DNA from: Amycolatopsis circi
Lineage (GTDB): Bacteria > Actinomycetota > Actinomycetes > Mycobacteriales > Pseudonocardiaceae
Assembly: GCF_003385235.1 (NCBI RefSeq)
Contig: NZ_PQIA01000027.1
Span: 16,624-80,623 of the forward strand
Length of the DNA stretch: 64,000 nucleotides
Direction of reading: 5' to 3'
The notes under the pieces were generated by a model, which searched no databases, was not told the DNA's origin, and saw only the letters and a list, made by a program, of their open reading frames with translations. Position numbers and translations under genes: made by a program. Position 1 is the first letter of the stretch, and each line of letters opens with the position of its first letter. This document shows positions 25,822 to 33,344 of the stretch, one piece after another.

Positions 25822-26697
25822 TTAAAGCACCGACTGGGCGAACTCGATAAGCGCCCGGGCCGCGGGTCCGGCCGGGCCGTCCGACCGCCACGCCAACGCC
25901 AGCTGTCCGCGCAGCTCCGGCCGCAGCCGCAAGGTGTGCAGTTCCTCGGCGTAGTAGCGCGCCAGCGAAGACGGAACCAGCGCCACCCCGAGACCGCGCA
26001 TCGCGAGCTTGGCCAGCACGTTCGGATCGCTCGCCTCGATCGTTACCCGCGAATGCAGCCCGGCCGCCGCGAATCCGCGATCCAGCACCCCGCGCATCCC
26101 GGTGCCCTTCGGCAGGCAGATCAACGAACGCTCGGCCAGCTCAGCCAAGGTGACCGAGGCGCGGTCGGCGAACTCGTCCCGCAGCGAGGCGACCGCGACA
26201 AGTTCCTCGTCGAGCACGATCTGCGTGGTCAGCCCTGCGGGCACGCCGTCGGCCAGGCCGATCACCGCGGCGTCCAGGCGTCCTTCGCGCAGTGCGTCGA
26301 CCATCAGGTCGGAATTCGCTTCGCTGAGCGTGATTTCCACGCCGGGGTAGCGCTCGGCGAACTCGGCCAGGAACTCCGGCAGCTCCACCGGCCCGAGGGA
26401 AGTCACCATCCCCATCGCCACCTGGCCGCGCACCAGCCCCTCGTGCTCCGCGACCGTCTCGCGCACCGCCGCGACCGCCGCCAGCGCGGCCCGAGCGTGC
26501 GGCAGGGCGGCCTCGCCGACTCCGGTGAGCCGTACGGTGCGTCCGGACCGGTCGAACAACGGCTGCCCCAGCTCGCGTTCCAACCGCCGGATCTGCGCGC
26601 TGACCCCGGGCTGCGCGACGTGCATCCGGGCCGCCGCGCGGGTGAAGTTGGCTTCCTCCGCGACCGCGACGAAGTACTCGAGCTGATGCAGTTCCAT
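25822..26697 (-). CDS. LysR-family transcriptional regulator
   Basis: A 291-residue LysR protein with the helix-turn-helix MELHQLEYFVAVAEEANFTRAAARMHVAQPGVSAQIRRLE and a standard effector domain. The ATG at 26697 gives the canonical N-terminus. It is divergent from an FAD-dependent oxidase gene, with a dyad CCAGT-N10-ACTGG between them. It is also encoded on the same strand upstream of the RiPP peptide gene, 211 bp away, but the divergent oxidase is the more likely target. Confidence 0.9.
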   Translation of the reverse strand: MELHQLEYFVAVAEEANFTRAAARMHVAQPGVSAQIRRLERELGQPLFDRSGRTVRLTGVGEAALPHARAALAAVAAVRETVAEHEGLVRGQVAMGMVTSLGPVELPEFLAEFAERYPGVEITLSEANSDLMVDALREGRLDAAVIGLADGVPAGLTTQIVLDEELVAVASLRDEFADRASVTLAELAERSLICLPKGTGMRGVLDRGFAAAGLHSRVTIEASDPNVLAKLAMRGLGVALVPSSLARYYAEELHTLRLRPELRGQLALAWRSDGPAGPAARALIEFAQSVL

Positions 26698-26699
26698 AA

Positions 26700-26719
26700 C
26701 CAGTCATTCTAGCTACTGG
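26700..26719. promoter_or_regulatory. candidate LysR operator CCAGT-N10-ACTGG
   Basis: An inverted repeat directly upstream of the LysR start codon, in the divergent intergenic region with the FAD oxidase gene. It has the T-N11-A geometry of LysR sites. Confidence 0.5.
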
Positions 26720-26767
26720 AACTAGTATCTCTTGGACTTATCGGCAAACAGCCAGCAGGCTGAAGGC

Positions 26768-27910
26768 ATGCAGACGTTCACCCCTGACCAGGCCGGTTAC
26801 CGCGAAGAGATCGCCGGGTTCCAGACCGGCATCACCTCAACTCCGCAGCTGGTCGTCGCCGCCACCAGCGCGGACGACGTCGCCGCCGCGGTCCGGCTCG
26901 CGGCCGAACGCGACCTGCCGGTGTCCGTGCAGGCGACCGGACACGGGCTGCGCGCGCCGGCGGAGGGCGTGCTGATCTCGACGCGCCGGATGACCGGCGT
27001 GACCATCGACCCGGATCGCGCCGTGGCGCGCGTCGAAGCCGGAACCACCTGGGGCAGCGTCATCACCGCCGCCGCCGAACACGGGCTCGCGCCGTTGAGC
27101 GGCTCGGCTCCGGGCGTCGGCGTGGTCGGCTACACCCTCGGCGGCGGTTTCGGTCTCCTCGGCCGGCACTTCGGCCTGGCTTCGGACCGCGTCCGCTCCG
27201 CCGAGATCGTCCGGCCCGACGGCACGCGCACGACCGGCCCGATCGACGCCGGGATCGTGACCGCGCTGGAGTTCGAACTGGTCCCGGTGACCACGCTGTA
27301 CGGCGGCGGACTGTACTTCGACACCGCCAAGATCCCGGACGTCCTGCGCACCTGGCGCGACTGGACCGCCGACCTGCCGGACACCGTCGGCACCTCGGTC
27401 GCACTGGTGCCTTACCCGGATCTGCCGATGGTGCCGGAACCGTTGCAGGGCAAGCACATCGCGCACATCCGGGTGGCCTACCTCGGCAGCGACGGCGACC
27501 AGCTCGTCGCGCCGCTGCGCGCGCTGGACCCGCTGCAGGAAACGCTCACCACGATGCCGTTCACCGACTCCGGCAAGATCGCCGCCGAACCGCCGAACCC
27601 GCACTCCTACCTCGGCGACAACCGCGTGCTGCCGACGCTCCGGGACGACGTGTTGAGCACCGTGCTCGACCACGCCGGCCCGGACGCACCCGTGCCGACT
27701 GTGCTGATCATCGACCTGCTCGGCGGCGCGTACCAGCACTCGACGGCACCGGATTTCACCGCCGATTCGCGCTACACCGTGCGTGCGCTGTCGATGATCG
27801 AACCGGACGCGGCGACCGTGCAGGCCGCGCACGCCAAGCTGTTCGCTCCGCTTGACCCGATGTCGACTGGACGGCTGCGGAGCTTCGTCTACGGACAGCC
27901 GCTGGGCTGA
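26768..27910 (+). CDS. FAD-linked oxidase (berberine-bridge-enzyme-like)
   Basis: A 380-residue FAD-binding (PCMH-type) oxidoreductase. The P-loop and FAD-contact segments PVSVQATGHG (His59 at the usual covalent flavin position) and GYTLGGGFGLLGRHFGLASD are clear. The segment normally following the VVxADG strand, NPDLFWALRGGGGNFGVVT, is reduced to TGPIDAGIVT, so about 15-20 residues of a highly conserved FAD-binding stretch are missing. The ATG at 26768 was chosen over a TTG at 26732. It is divergent from and probably controlled by the LysR gene. Confidence 0.85.
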   Translation: MQTFTPDQAGYREEIAGFQTGITSTPQLVVAATSADDVAAAVRLAAERDLPVSVQATGHGLRAPAEGVLISTRRMTGVTIDPDRAVARVEAGTTWGSVITAAAEHGLAPLSGSAPGVGVVGYTLGGGFGLLGRHFGLASDRVRSAEIVRPDGTRTTGPIDAGIVTALEFELVPVTTLYGGGLYFDTAKIPDVLRTWRDWTADLPDTVGTSVALVPYPDLPMVPEPLQGKHIAHIRVAYLGSDGDQLVAPLRALDPLQETLTTMPFTDSGKIAAEPPNPHSYLGDNRVLPTLRDDVLSTVLDHAGPDAPVPTVLIIDLLGGAYQHSTAPDFTADSRYTVRALSMIEPDAATVQAAHAKLFAPLDPMSTGRLRSFVYGQPLG

Positions 27911-27911
27911 T

Positions 27912-28316
27912 TCAGCGTTCGAGAACGAAGATCGGGATCACGCGGTCGGTCTTCTTCTCGTAGTCCGCGAAGCCCTCCGAGTGCGCGACCATCCCGGCGT
28001 ACAGCCGGTCGCGCTCGGCGCGGTCTTCCACGAGCTTCGCCGTCGCCGGGAACTTCTCCGTGCCGACCTCGACCGTGACGGACGGGTTGGCGACGAGATT
28101 GTGGTACCAGTCCGGATTGGTGTCCGCGCCTGCCTTGGACGCGGCGACGACGATCCGGTCGCCGTCGGTGGTGTACACCAGCGGAGTCACCCGCTGTTTG
28201 CCGCTCTTCGCGCCGGTGTGCGTGAGCAGCACCATGTTCTTGCCCTCGAACATGCCGCCGACCTTGCCGCCGTTCGCGTGAAACTCGTCGATAATCTGCT
28301 GATTCCAGTCCGACAT
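27912..28316 (-). CDS. deazaflavin (F420)-dependent nitroreductase-family protein
   Basis: A 134-residue protein of the DDN / F420-dependent quinone reductase family. Conserved stretches are MVLLTHTGAKSGKQRVTPLVYTTDGDR, NPDWYHNLVANPSVTVEVG and the C-terminal RVIPIFVLER. Such split-barrel proteins use F420H2, common in actinomycetes, to reduce quinones or other electrophiles. It converges on the FAD oxidase gene, with stops one base apart, and is divergent from a MarR gene. Confidence 0.9.
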   Translation of the reverse strand: MSDWNQQIIDEFHANGGKVGGMFEGKNMVLLTHTGAKSGKQRVTPLVYTTDGDRIVVAASKAGADTNPDWYHNLVANPSVTVEVGTEKFPATAKLVEDRAERDRLYAGMVAHSEGFADYEKKTDRVIPIFVLER

Positions 28317-28328
28317 CGGAAAACTCCC

Positions 28329-28347
28329 TGTTGCTGATGTAACAACA
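28329..28347. promoter_or_regulatory. candidate MarR operator TGTTG-N9-CAACA
   Basis: An inverted repeat in the divergent intergenic region between the F420-dependent reductase and MarR genes, the usual place for a MarR site controlling both. Confidence 0.5.
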
Positions 28348-28401
28348 AACCTAGGATCGCGCGAATCGGGCTGTCAACACACGCGCAGGTACTGTCGCGG
28401 C

Positions 28402-28848
28402 ATGGCCACCGAATCCGGCCCGACCGTCGAGGACGGGGTCCGCGAACTGCTGCTCCTCATGCCCCGCCTCGTCGGACGCGCGAAGCGGACGCCGCCGCCT
28501 CCGGAACTCGACGACGTCACGCTCGCGCCGCGGCATCTGTCGCTCCTGGCCTATCTGTTGTTCGACGGCCCGATGACGGTCAACGAACTCGCCGGACGGC
28601 TCGAAATCGCGCCCACCACAGCGAGTCTGATGATCGGCGACCTGTCCCGGCAAGGCGTGCTGGAACGTGCCGAGGACCCGGACGATCGGCGGCGCACCAT
28701 CGTGAGCATCCACGCGGACAAGCGGCCGGCCGTGGACGCGTGGCTCGCTCGCGGGGCGAAGGCGTGGGAGGCGGCGTTGCGGCCGTTGAGTCCCAGCGAG
28801 CGGGCATTGGTGGTCAAGACGCTGAAGGTCTACGAGGAGTACTCGTGA
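28402..28848 (+). CDS. MarR-family transcriptional regulator
   Basis: A 148-residue winged-helix regulator. The recognition region MTVNELAGRLEIAPTTASLMIGDLSRQGVLER and the wing EDPDDRRRTIVSIH are textbook MarR. It is divergent from the F420-dependent reductase gene and likely represses it in response to a reactive or phenolic compound. Its stop codon is supplied by the left arm of a family A palindrome. Confidence 0.9.
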   Translation: MATESGPTVEDGVRELLLLMPRLVGRAKRTPPPPELDDVTLAPRHLSLLAYLLFDGPMTVNELAGRLEIAPTTASLMIGDLSRQGVLERAEDPDDRRRTIVSIHADKRPAVDAWLARGAKAWEAALRPLSPSERALVVKTLKVYEEYS

Positions 28849-28886
28849 GTGGCGATCACGGTTCTAACCGTGATCGCCACTCACGA
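28843..28886. repeat. family A palindromic repeat serving two convergent genes
   Basis: A perfect 21-2-21 inverted repeat, arms starting TCGTGAGTGGCGATCACGGT. The left arm contains the MarR stop codon (28846-28848) and the right arm, read on the other strand, contains the stop of the convergent GNAT gene (28881-28883). This position suits a bidirectional terminator. Confidence 0.9.
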
Positions 28887-29552
28887 GGCGACTAGCCACT
28901 GCGCCTGCGGTCCAGCGCACGTCCGAGGCCAAGCCGCGTCGTGCTGGAACCACCACGCCTCGCAGGCGCGCCCGTCCGGCAGCGTGTACCGCGGCGGCCC
29001 CGGCGCCCGGCGCAATCCCGCCGCTTCCAGCGAACGGCCGCTCGCGACGTTGCCGACCTCTGCGCCCGCGCGCACCCGCGAAAGCCCGAGATGCTCGTGC
29101 GCCAGTACGAGACCGGCGGCGAACAGGTCCCGGCCGAATCCCTGTCCGCGATACTCCGGCGCGAGGTAGCCGCCGGTTTCCGGACCGCCGTCCTCGCCCG
29201 CGTGCACGCTCACGAGACCGGCGCAGCGGCCCGCCACGAGATCGATCGCGACGACGTCCACCGAATGCGGGTCCGGCGTGGTCCAGTCCGGTCCGGTGCC
29301 GGGGATGACGCGCAGCGCCTCGCCGCGCATCGGTTCGGCGACCACGGAGTCGGCCAGCCAGCCGAGCCAGCGTTGCGCCGCCGGATCGCTGCCGCCCGCG
29401 ACCGCCGACGCGTACTCCCACGCGGTGGGGGTGCGGAAAAGGAACCGGCCGAACGCGAAGGCGTGTCCCCGCCGGTCGCAGGTGCGTTTCGCCATCAGCC
29501 GTCCGCGGCGGGTCAGCCGGCTCGCCAAAGGTGCATTGCTCACAAACGCCAT
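28881..29552 (-). CDS. GNAT-family N-acetyltransferase
   Basis: A 223-residue acetyltransferase of the GNAT superfamily. Motif A is GGYLAPEYRGQGFGRDLFAAGLVLAHEHLGL (Q/RxxGxG/A: YRGQGFG) and the following VRAGAEVGNVASGRSLEAAGLRR is the usual B region, resembling RimJ-type proteins. The ATG at 29552 is chosen; the open frame extends upstream without a ribosome site. It shares a divergent intergenic region with the PaaX gene and ends inside a family A repeat. Substrate unknown. Confidence 0.82.
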   Translation of the reverse strand: MAFVSNAPLASRLTRRGRLMAKRTCDRRGHAFAFGRFLFRTPTAWEYASAVAGGSDPAAQRWLGWLADSVVAEPMRGEALRVIPGTGPDWTTPDPHSVDVVAIDLVAGRCAGLVSVHAGEDGGPETGGYLAPEYRGQGFGRDLFAAGLVLAHEHLGLSRVRAGAEVGNVASGRSLEAAGLRRAPGPPRYTLPDGRACEAWWFQHDAAWPRTCAGPQAQWLVAS

Positions 29553-29577
29553 CGCGCCGGAAATGCTACCCCTAGCC

Positions 29578-29673
29578 TGTTGCCAATCCGACCAGAAGTA
29601 GGCGGATCCGGTCCGCGGCCGAGGTGCTCGGAGAAACCCGTCTCCGCCTCTAGCGGTAGTCGGATTGGCAACA
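29578..29673. promoter_or_regulatory. widely spaced 15-bp inverted repeat in the GNAT/paaX-like divergent promoter region
   Basis: TGTTGCCAATCCGAC (29578-29592) and its exact complement GTCGGATTGGCAACA (29659-29673) are 66 bp apart. On each strand TTGGCAACA points at one of the divergent genes, 12-13 bp ahead of a TAnnnT hexamer. The two sites may bind the PaaX-like regulator, perhaps with looping. Confidence 0.6.
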
Positions 29674-29695
29674 AACAGCACTGTATGGTGATCGG

Positions 29696-30544
29696 GTGAC
29701 GGCCGTACCGGAAGCAGCCGATGCCGACAGCGGGCGCGCGGCCCAGCCCCGGCACCTCATTGTGTCGGTCTACGGCGTGCACCACCAGGCGGGAGGCGAG
29801 TGGCTTTCGGTCGCCTCGCTGATCGATCTGCTCGCCGCGGTCGGGGTCGACGAACCCGCCGTCCGGTCATCGATTTCGAGGCTCAAACGGCGCGGGGTGC
29901 TCGAAGCGGTGCGCCGCGACGGAGCCGCCGGGTACGAATTGTCCGTTACTGCCTTGGATTTGCTCCGCGAAGGCGACGAGCGAATCTTCCGCCGCGATCG
30001 CGCGAAACTCGCCGACGGCTGGCTGCTCGCGGTGTTCTCGGTGCCGGAAGCCGAACGGCACAAGCGGCACGTGCTGCGCACTCAACTGTCGCGGCTGGGC
30101 TTCGGCACCGCGTCTTCCGGCGTCTGGATCGCGCCGGCGCACCTGTACGAGGCCACCGTCGGCACGCTGGAGCGGCTCGGTCTCGCCGAGTACGCCGACG
30201 TGTTCCGCGCCGAGCACCTCGCGTTCGGCGATCCGCGCGAGAAGGTGCGCGAATGGTGGGACCTGGACCAGCTGGACGAGCTGTACACGGCGTTCCTCGA
30301 AGAGCACGAACCGGCGCTGCGCCGGTGGCAGCGCCGCCGCACGACACCCGCGGACGAAGCGTTCGCCGATTACCTGCGCGTGCTCACCGGCTGGCGGCGG
30401 ATGCCGTACCTCGACCCGTGCCTGCCCGCGGAATTGCTTCCCGAGGGCTGGTCCGGCATCCGCGCCGCAGAGGTGTTCTTCACGCTGCACGACCGGCTCG
30501 AAGAAGCCGCGCGTACCCACCTGCAGCAGGTGCTCAGCGGTTGA
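29696..30544 (+). CDS. PaaX-family transcriptional regulator
   Basis: A 282-residue PaaX-like repressor. The N-terminal winged helix contains WLSVASLIDLLAAVGVDEPAVRSSISRLKRRGVLEAVRRDGAAGYEL; the middle has the family's LLAVFSVPEAERHKRHVLRTQLSRLGFGTASSGVWIAP, and the C-terminal domain has MPYLDPCLPAELLPEGW. PaaX proteins sense aryl-CoA esters such as phenylacetyl-CoA. The neighbouring aryl-CoA monooxygenase gene is the natural target. Start GTG at 29696. The 3' end overlaps the convergent RidA gene by 11 bp. Confidence 0.92.
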   Translation: MTAVPEAADADSGRAAQPRHLIVSVYGVHHQAGGEWLSVASLIDLLAAVGVDEPAVRSSISRLKRRGVLEAVRRDGAAGYELSVTALDLLREGDERIFRRDRAKLADGWLLAVFSVPEAERHKRHVLRTQLSRLGFGTASSGVWIAPAHLYEATVGTLERLGLAEYADVFRAEHLAFGDPREKVREWWDLDQLDELYTAFLEEHEPALRRWQRRRTTPADEAFADYLRVLTGWRRMPYLDPCLPAELLPEGWSGIRAAEVFFTLHDRLEEAARTHLQQVLSG

Positions 30545-30926
30545 CCACCGCGTAGCCCTGCACTTCCACCAGCGCCTCGACATCCCACAGCCGGTTCACG
30601 CCGATGCCCGCCATCGCCGGGTAATCCGCGCCCGCCAGCCGCTTCCACACGCGGCCGATCTCGCGCGCGTGCGCCTTGTAATCGTCCATGTCGACGATGT
30701 AGACAGTCAGGCTGCACAGGTCCGCGGGTTCGCCGCCGGCCGCGCGCAACGCGGTGAGCAGGTTGCCGAGCGCGCGCTCGAACTGCTCCACGACGCCGTC
30801 GCCGACGATCCGGTTGTCCGCGTCCAGCGCGGTCTGCCCGGCGAGGAACACCAACCGGCCCTGCGCCGCCACCGCGTGCGAGAACCCCGACGGCTTGCCC
30901 AGTTCGGGGGGATTGATCCGCTCCAT
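30534..30926 (-). CDS. RidA-family (YjgF/YER057c/UK114) protein
   Basis: A 130-residue RidA-family protein beginning MERINPPELGKPSGFSHAVAAQGRLVFLAGQTALD, with the usual VxVYIVDMDDY and RLWDVEALVEVQGYAVV. RidA proteins hydrolyse reactive enamines/imines. Its location, divergent from an aryl-CoA monooxygenase likely to act on 2-aminobenzoyl-CoA, suggests it removes an imine formed from the amino group in that pathway. An ATG at 30944 is also possible. Confidence 0.88.
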   Translation of the reverse strand: MERINPPELGKPSGFSHAVAAQGRLVFLAGQTALDADNRIVGDGVVEQFERALGNLLTALRAAGGEPADLCSLTVYIVDMDDYKAHAREIGRVWKRLAGADYPAMAGIGVNRLWDVEALVEVQGYAVVNR

Positions 30927-30955
30927 GCCGGGAGCGTAACCCATCTATCGTATTC

Positions 30956-30985
30956 TTGACGACCGTAGGACACACGACATATCCT
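30956..30985 (+). promoter_or_regulatory. promoter of the aryl-CoA monooxygenase operon, leaderless
   Basis: TTGACG (30956-30961), an 18-bp spacer and TATCCT (30980-30985). The expected transcription start 7-8 bases later coincides with the GTG at 30993, so the message is probably leaderless; no Shine-Dalgarno sequence precedes that codon. Confidence 0.55.
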
Positions 30986-30992
30986 GGGTCGC

Positions 30993-33344
30993 GTGCGGAT
31001 TTCAGTAGTCGGCGGCGGGCCAGCGGGCCTCTATTTCGCCGTGCTCGCGAAACAACTCGGCCCGGACCACGAGATCACGGTCTGGGAGCGCAACGCGCCG
31101 GATGACACGTTCGGCTTCGGCGTCGTCTTCTCCGACGAGACGCTCGGCGGCATCGAGCACGCCGATTCGGCCGTGCACGAGGCGATGAGCCGGGAGTTCG
31201 CGCGCTGGGACGACATTGACGTGCACTACCGCGACACCGTCTCGACCTCCGGCGGGCACGGATTCGCCGCGATGAGCCGGAAACGGCTGCTCGCGATCCT
31301 GCAGCAGCGGTGCTGCGAAATGGGTATTGATGTCCGTTTCCGCAGTGTCGCGCCGGATCCGGCTGAGCTGGCCGCTTCTTCCGACCTCGTGGTCGCGGCG
31401 GACGGCGTGAACTCCGCGGTGCGCACGGCGTTCGCCGATTCGTTCCGGCCGAGCGTCGAGACCCGGCAGTGCCGCTACATCTGGCTCGGCACCGACCTCG
31501 TCTTCGACGCGTTCAAGTTCTACGTGCTCGAAACGCCGCACGGCATCATGCAGGTCCACGGCTATCCGTACGGCCGCGACGGCAGCACATTCATCCTGGA
31601 GATGCACGAAGACGTGTGGCAGCGGGCATTCGGCCCGATCGCCGCCACCGGACTCGGCCCGGGCGAAAGCGACGAGAAGTCGATCGAGCTGATCCGCGAA
31701 CTGTGCGGCGACATTTTCGACGGACATCAGTTGCTGGCCAACAACTCCAAGTGGGCCACCTTCGGCACCGTCCGCTGCGACAGCTGGGTCCACGACAATG
31801 TCGTACTGCTCGGCGACGCCGCGCACACTGCGCATTTCTCGATCGGTTCCGGCACGAAGCTCGCCATGGAGGACGCGCTCGCGCTCGCCGCTTGCCTGCA
31901 CGAACAGCCGAGTGTCCCGGAAGCCCTTGCCGCGTATGAAGAAGAGCGCCGTCCAGTCGTCGCGTCGACGCAGCGTGCGGCGCAGGCGAGCTTGGAGTGG
32001 TTCGAGAATCTGGCGCAGTACACGCACCAGGAACCGGAGCAGTTCGCGTTCAACCTGCTTACCCGCAGCCGTCGCGTCACCTACGACAACTTGAAGCTGC
32101 GGGACAAGGAATTCGCCGCGTCGCTGGATCAGTGGTTCGCCGATTCGCTCGGCACTTCCGTGGCGCCGCCGATGTTCCAGCCCGTGCGGATCGGTTCGCT
32201 GGAATTGCCGAACCGGATCATCGTGTCGCCGATGGACATGTACTCCGCGGTCGACGGCGTGCCCGGCGAATTCCACCTGGTGCACCTGGGAAGCAAGGCG
32301 CTCGGCGGAGCCGGGATGGTGATGACCGAGATGATCTGCGTGTCCGCCGAAGGCCGGATCACGCCGGGTTGCCCCGGGCTTTACAACTCCGAGCAGGAAG
32401 CCGCGTGGAAGCGGATTGTCGAATTCGTGCACCACGAAACCCCGGCGAAGATCGGGTTGCAGCTGGGACATTCCGGCCGCAAGGGCTCCACGAAACTGAT
32501 GTGGGAAGGCATTGACGACCCGCTGCCGGAAGGCAACTGGGAGGTCTGCGCACCGTCCGCGCTGCCGTACTCGCCGAACAACCAGACGCCGCGTGAGCTG
32601 AGTGTCGCCGAGCTGGGCGAGATCCGGGATCAGTTCGTGGCCGCCGCGGAAGCCGCCGCGCGCGCCGGGTTCGATCTGCTCGAACTGCACTGCGCGCACG
32701 GCTATCTGCTGTCGTCCTTCCTCTCCCCGCTGACCAATCAGCGCACCGATTCCTACGGTGGCTCCCCGGAAAACCGGCTGCGCTTCCCGCTGGAGGTCTT
32801 CGACGCGGTCCGCGCCGCGTGGCCCGCCGACCGTCCGCTGACGGTCCGGATCTCTGCCACCGACTGGTTCGAGGGCGGCAACGAATCCGACGAAGCCGTG
32901 GCCATCGCGCAGGCGTTCGCCGAACACGGCGCGGCCGCGATCGACGTGTCGACCGGCCAGGTGGTCAGCGAGGAAAAGCCGAAGTTCGGCCGCAGCTACC
33001 AAACGCCGTACGCCGACCGGATCCGCAACGAGGTCGGCCGCCGATACGGCACCGCGGTGATCGCCGTCGGCGCGATTTCCTCTTACGACGACGTGAACTC
33101 GCTCATCCTGGCAGGTCGAGCCGATCTGTGCGCACTCGGGCGCACCCACCTTTTCAATCCACAATGGACTCTGCACGCCGCCGCCGCGCAGGAGTATCCG
33201 GTGGCGTGGCCGAAACAGTGGGCAGCGGGCAAACGCCCACCGCAGACCGGCCGCTCCGACGGTCCAGAACCGCGACTCGACCTGGTACGCACCGGCGGCC
33301 ACCAAACCGCCCACGCCCGCTGGCGACCGGAGGACGCCCGATGA
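30993..33344 (+). CDS. bifunctional aryl-CoA (anthraniloyl/salicylyl-CoA) monooxygenase / OYE-type reductase
   Basis: A 783-residue natural fusion. Residues 1 to about 385 form an FAD monooxygenase: the dinucleotide motif VVGGGPAGLYFAVLAKQLG, and DNVVLLGDAAHTAHFSIGSGTKLAMEDAL. From about 390 (APPMFQPVRIGSLELPNRIIVSPM) an old-yellow-enzyme FMN domain follows, with LQLGHSGRKGS, LHCAHGYLLSSFLSPLTNQRTDSYGGS and the CALGRTHLFNP end. The same architecture occurs in 2-aminobenzoyl-CoA monooxygenase/reductase and in proteins annotated salicylyl-CoA 5-hydroxylase. It hydroxylates and partly reduces the aromatic ring of an aryl-CoA without classical ring cleavage. It overlaps the following acyl-CoA dehydrogenase gene by ATGA. 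Confidence 0.92.
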   Translation: MRISVVGGGPAGLYFAVLAKQLGPDHEITVWERNAPDDTFGFGVVFSDETLGGIEHADSAVHEAMSREFARWDDIDVHYRDTVSTSGGHGFAAMSRKRLLAILQQRCCEMGIDVRFRSVAPDPAELAASSDLVVAADGVNSAVRTAFADSFRPSVETRQCRYIWLGTDLVFDAFKFYVLETPHGIMQVHGYPYGRDGSTFILEMHEDVWQRAFGPIAATGLGPGESDEKSIELIRELCGDIFDGHQLLANNSKWATFGTVRCDSWVHDNVVLLGDAAHTAHFSIGSGTKLAMEDALALAACLHEQPSVPEALAAYEEERRPVVASTQRAAQASLEWFENLAQYTHQEPEQFAFNLLTRSRRVTYDNLKLRDKEFAASLDQWFADSLGTSVAPPMFQPVRIGSLELPNRIIVSPMDMYSAVDGVPGEFHLVHLGSKALGGAGMVMTEMICVSAEGRITPGCPGLYNSEQEAAWKRIVEFVHHETPAKIGLQLGHSGRKGSTKLMWEGIDDPLPEGNWEVCAPSALPYSPNNQTPRELSVAELGEIRDQFVAAAEAAARAGFDLLELHCAHGYLLSSFLSPLTNQRTDSYGGSPENRLRFPLEVFDAVRAAWPADRPLTVRISATDWFEGGNESDEAVAIAQAFAEHGAAAIDVSTGQVVSEEKPKFGRSYQTPYADRIRNEVGRRYGTAVIAVGAISSYDDVNSLILAGRADLCALGRTHLFNPQWTLHAAAAQEYPVAWPKQWAAGKRPPQTGRSDGPEPRLDLVRTGGHQTAHARWRPEDAR

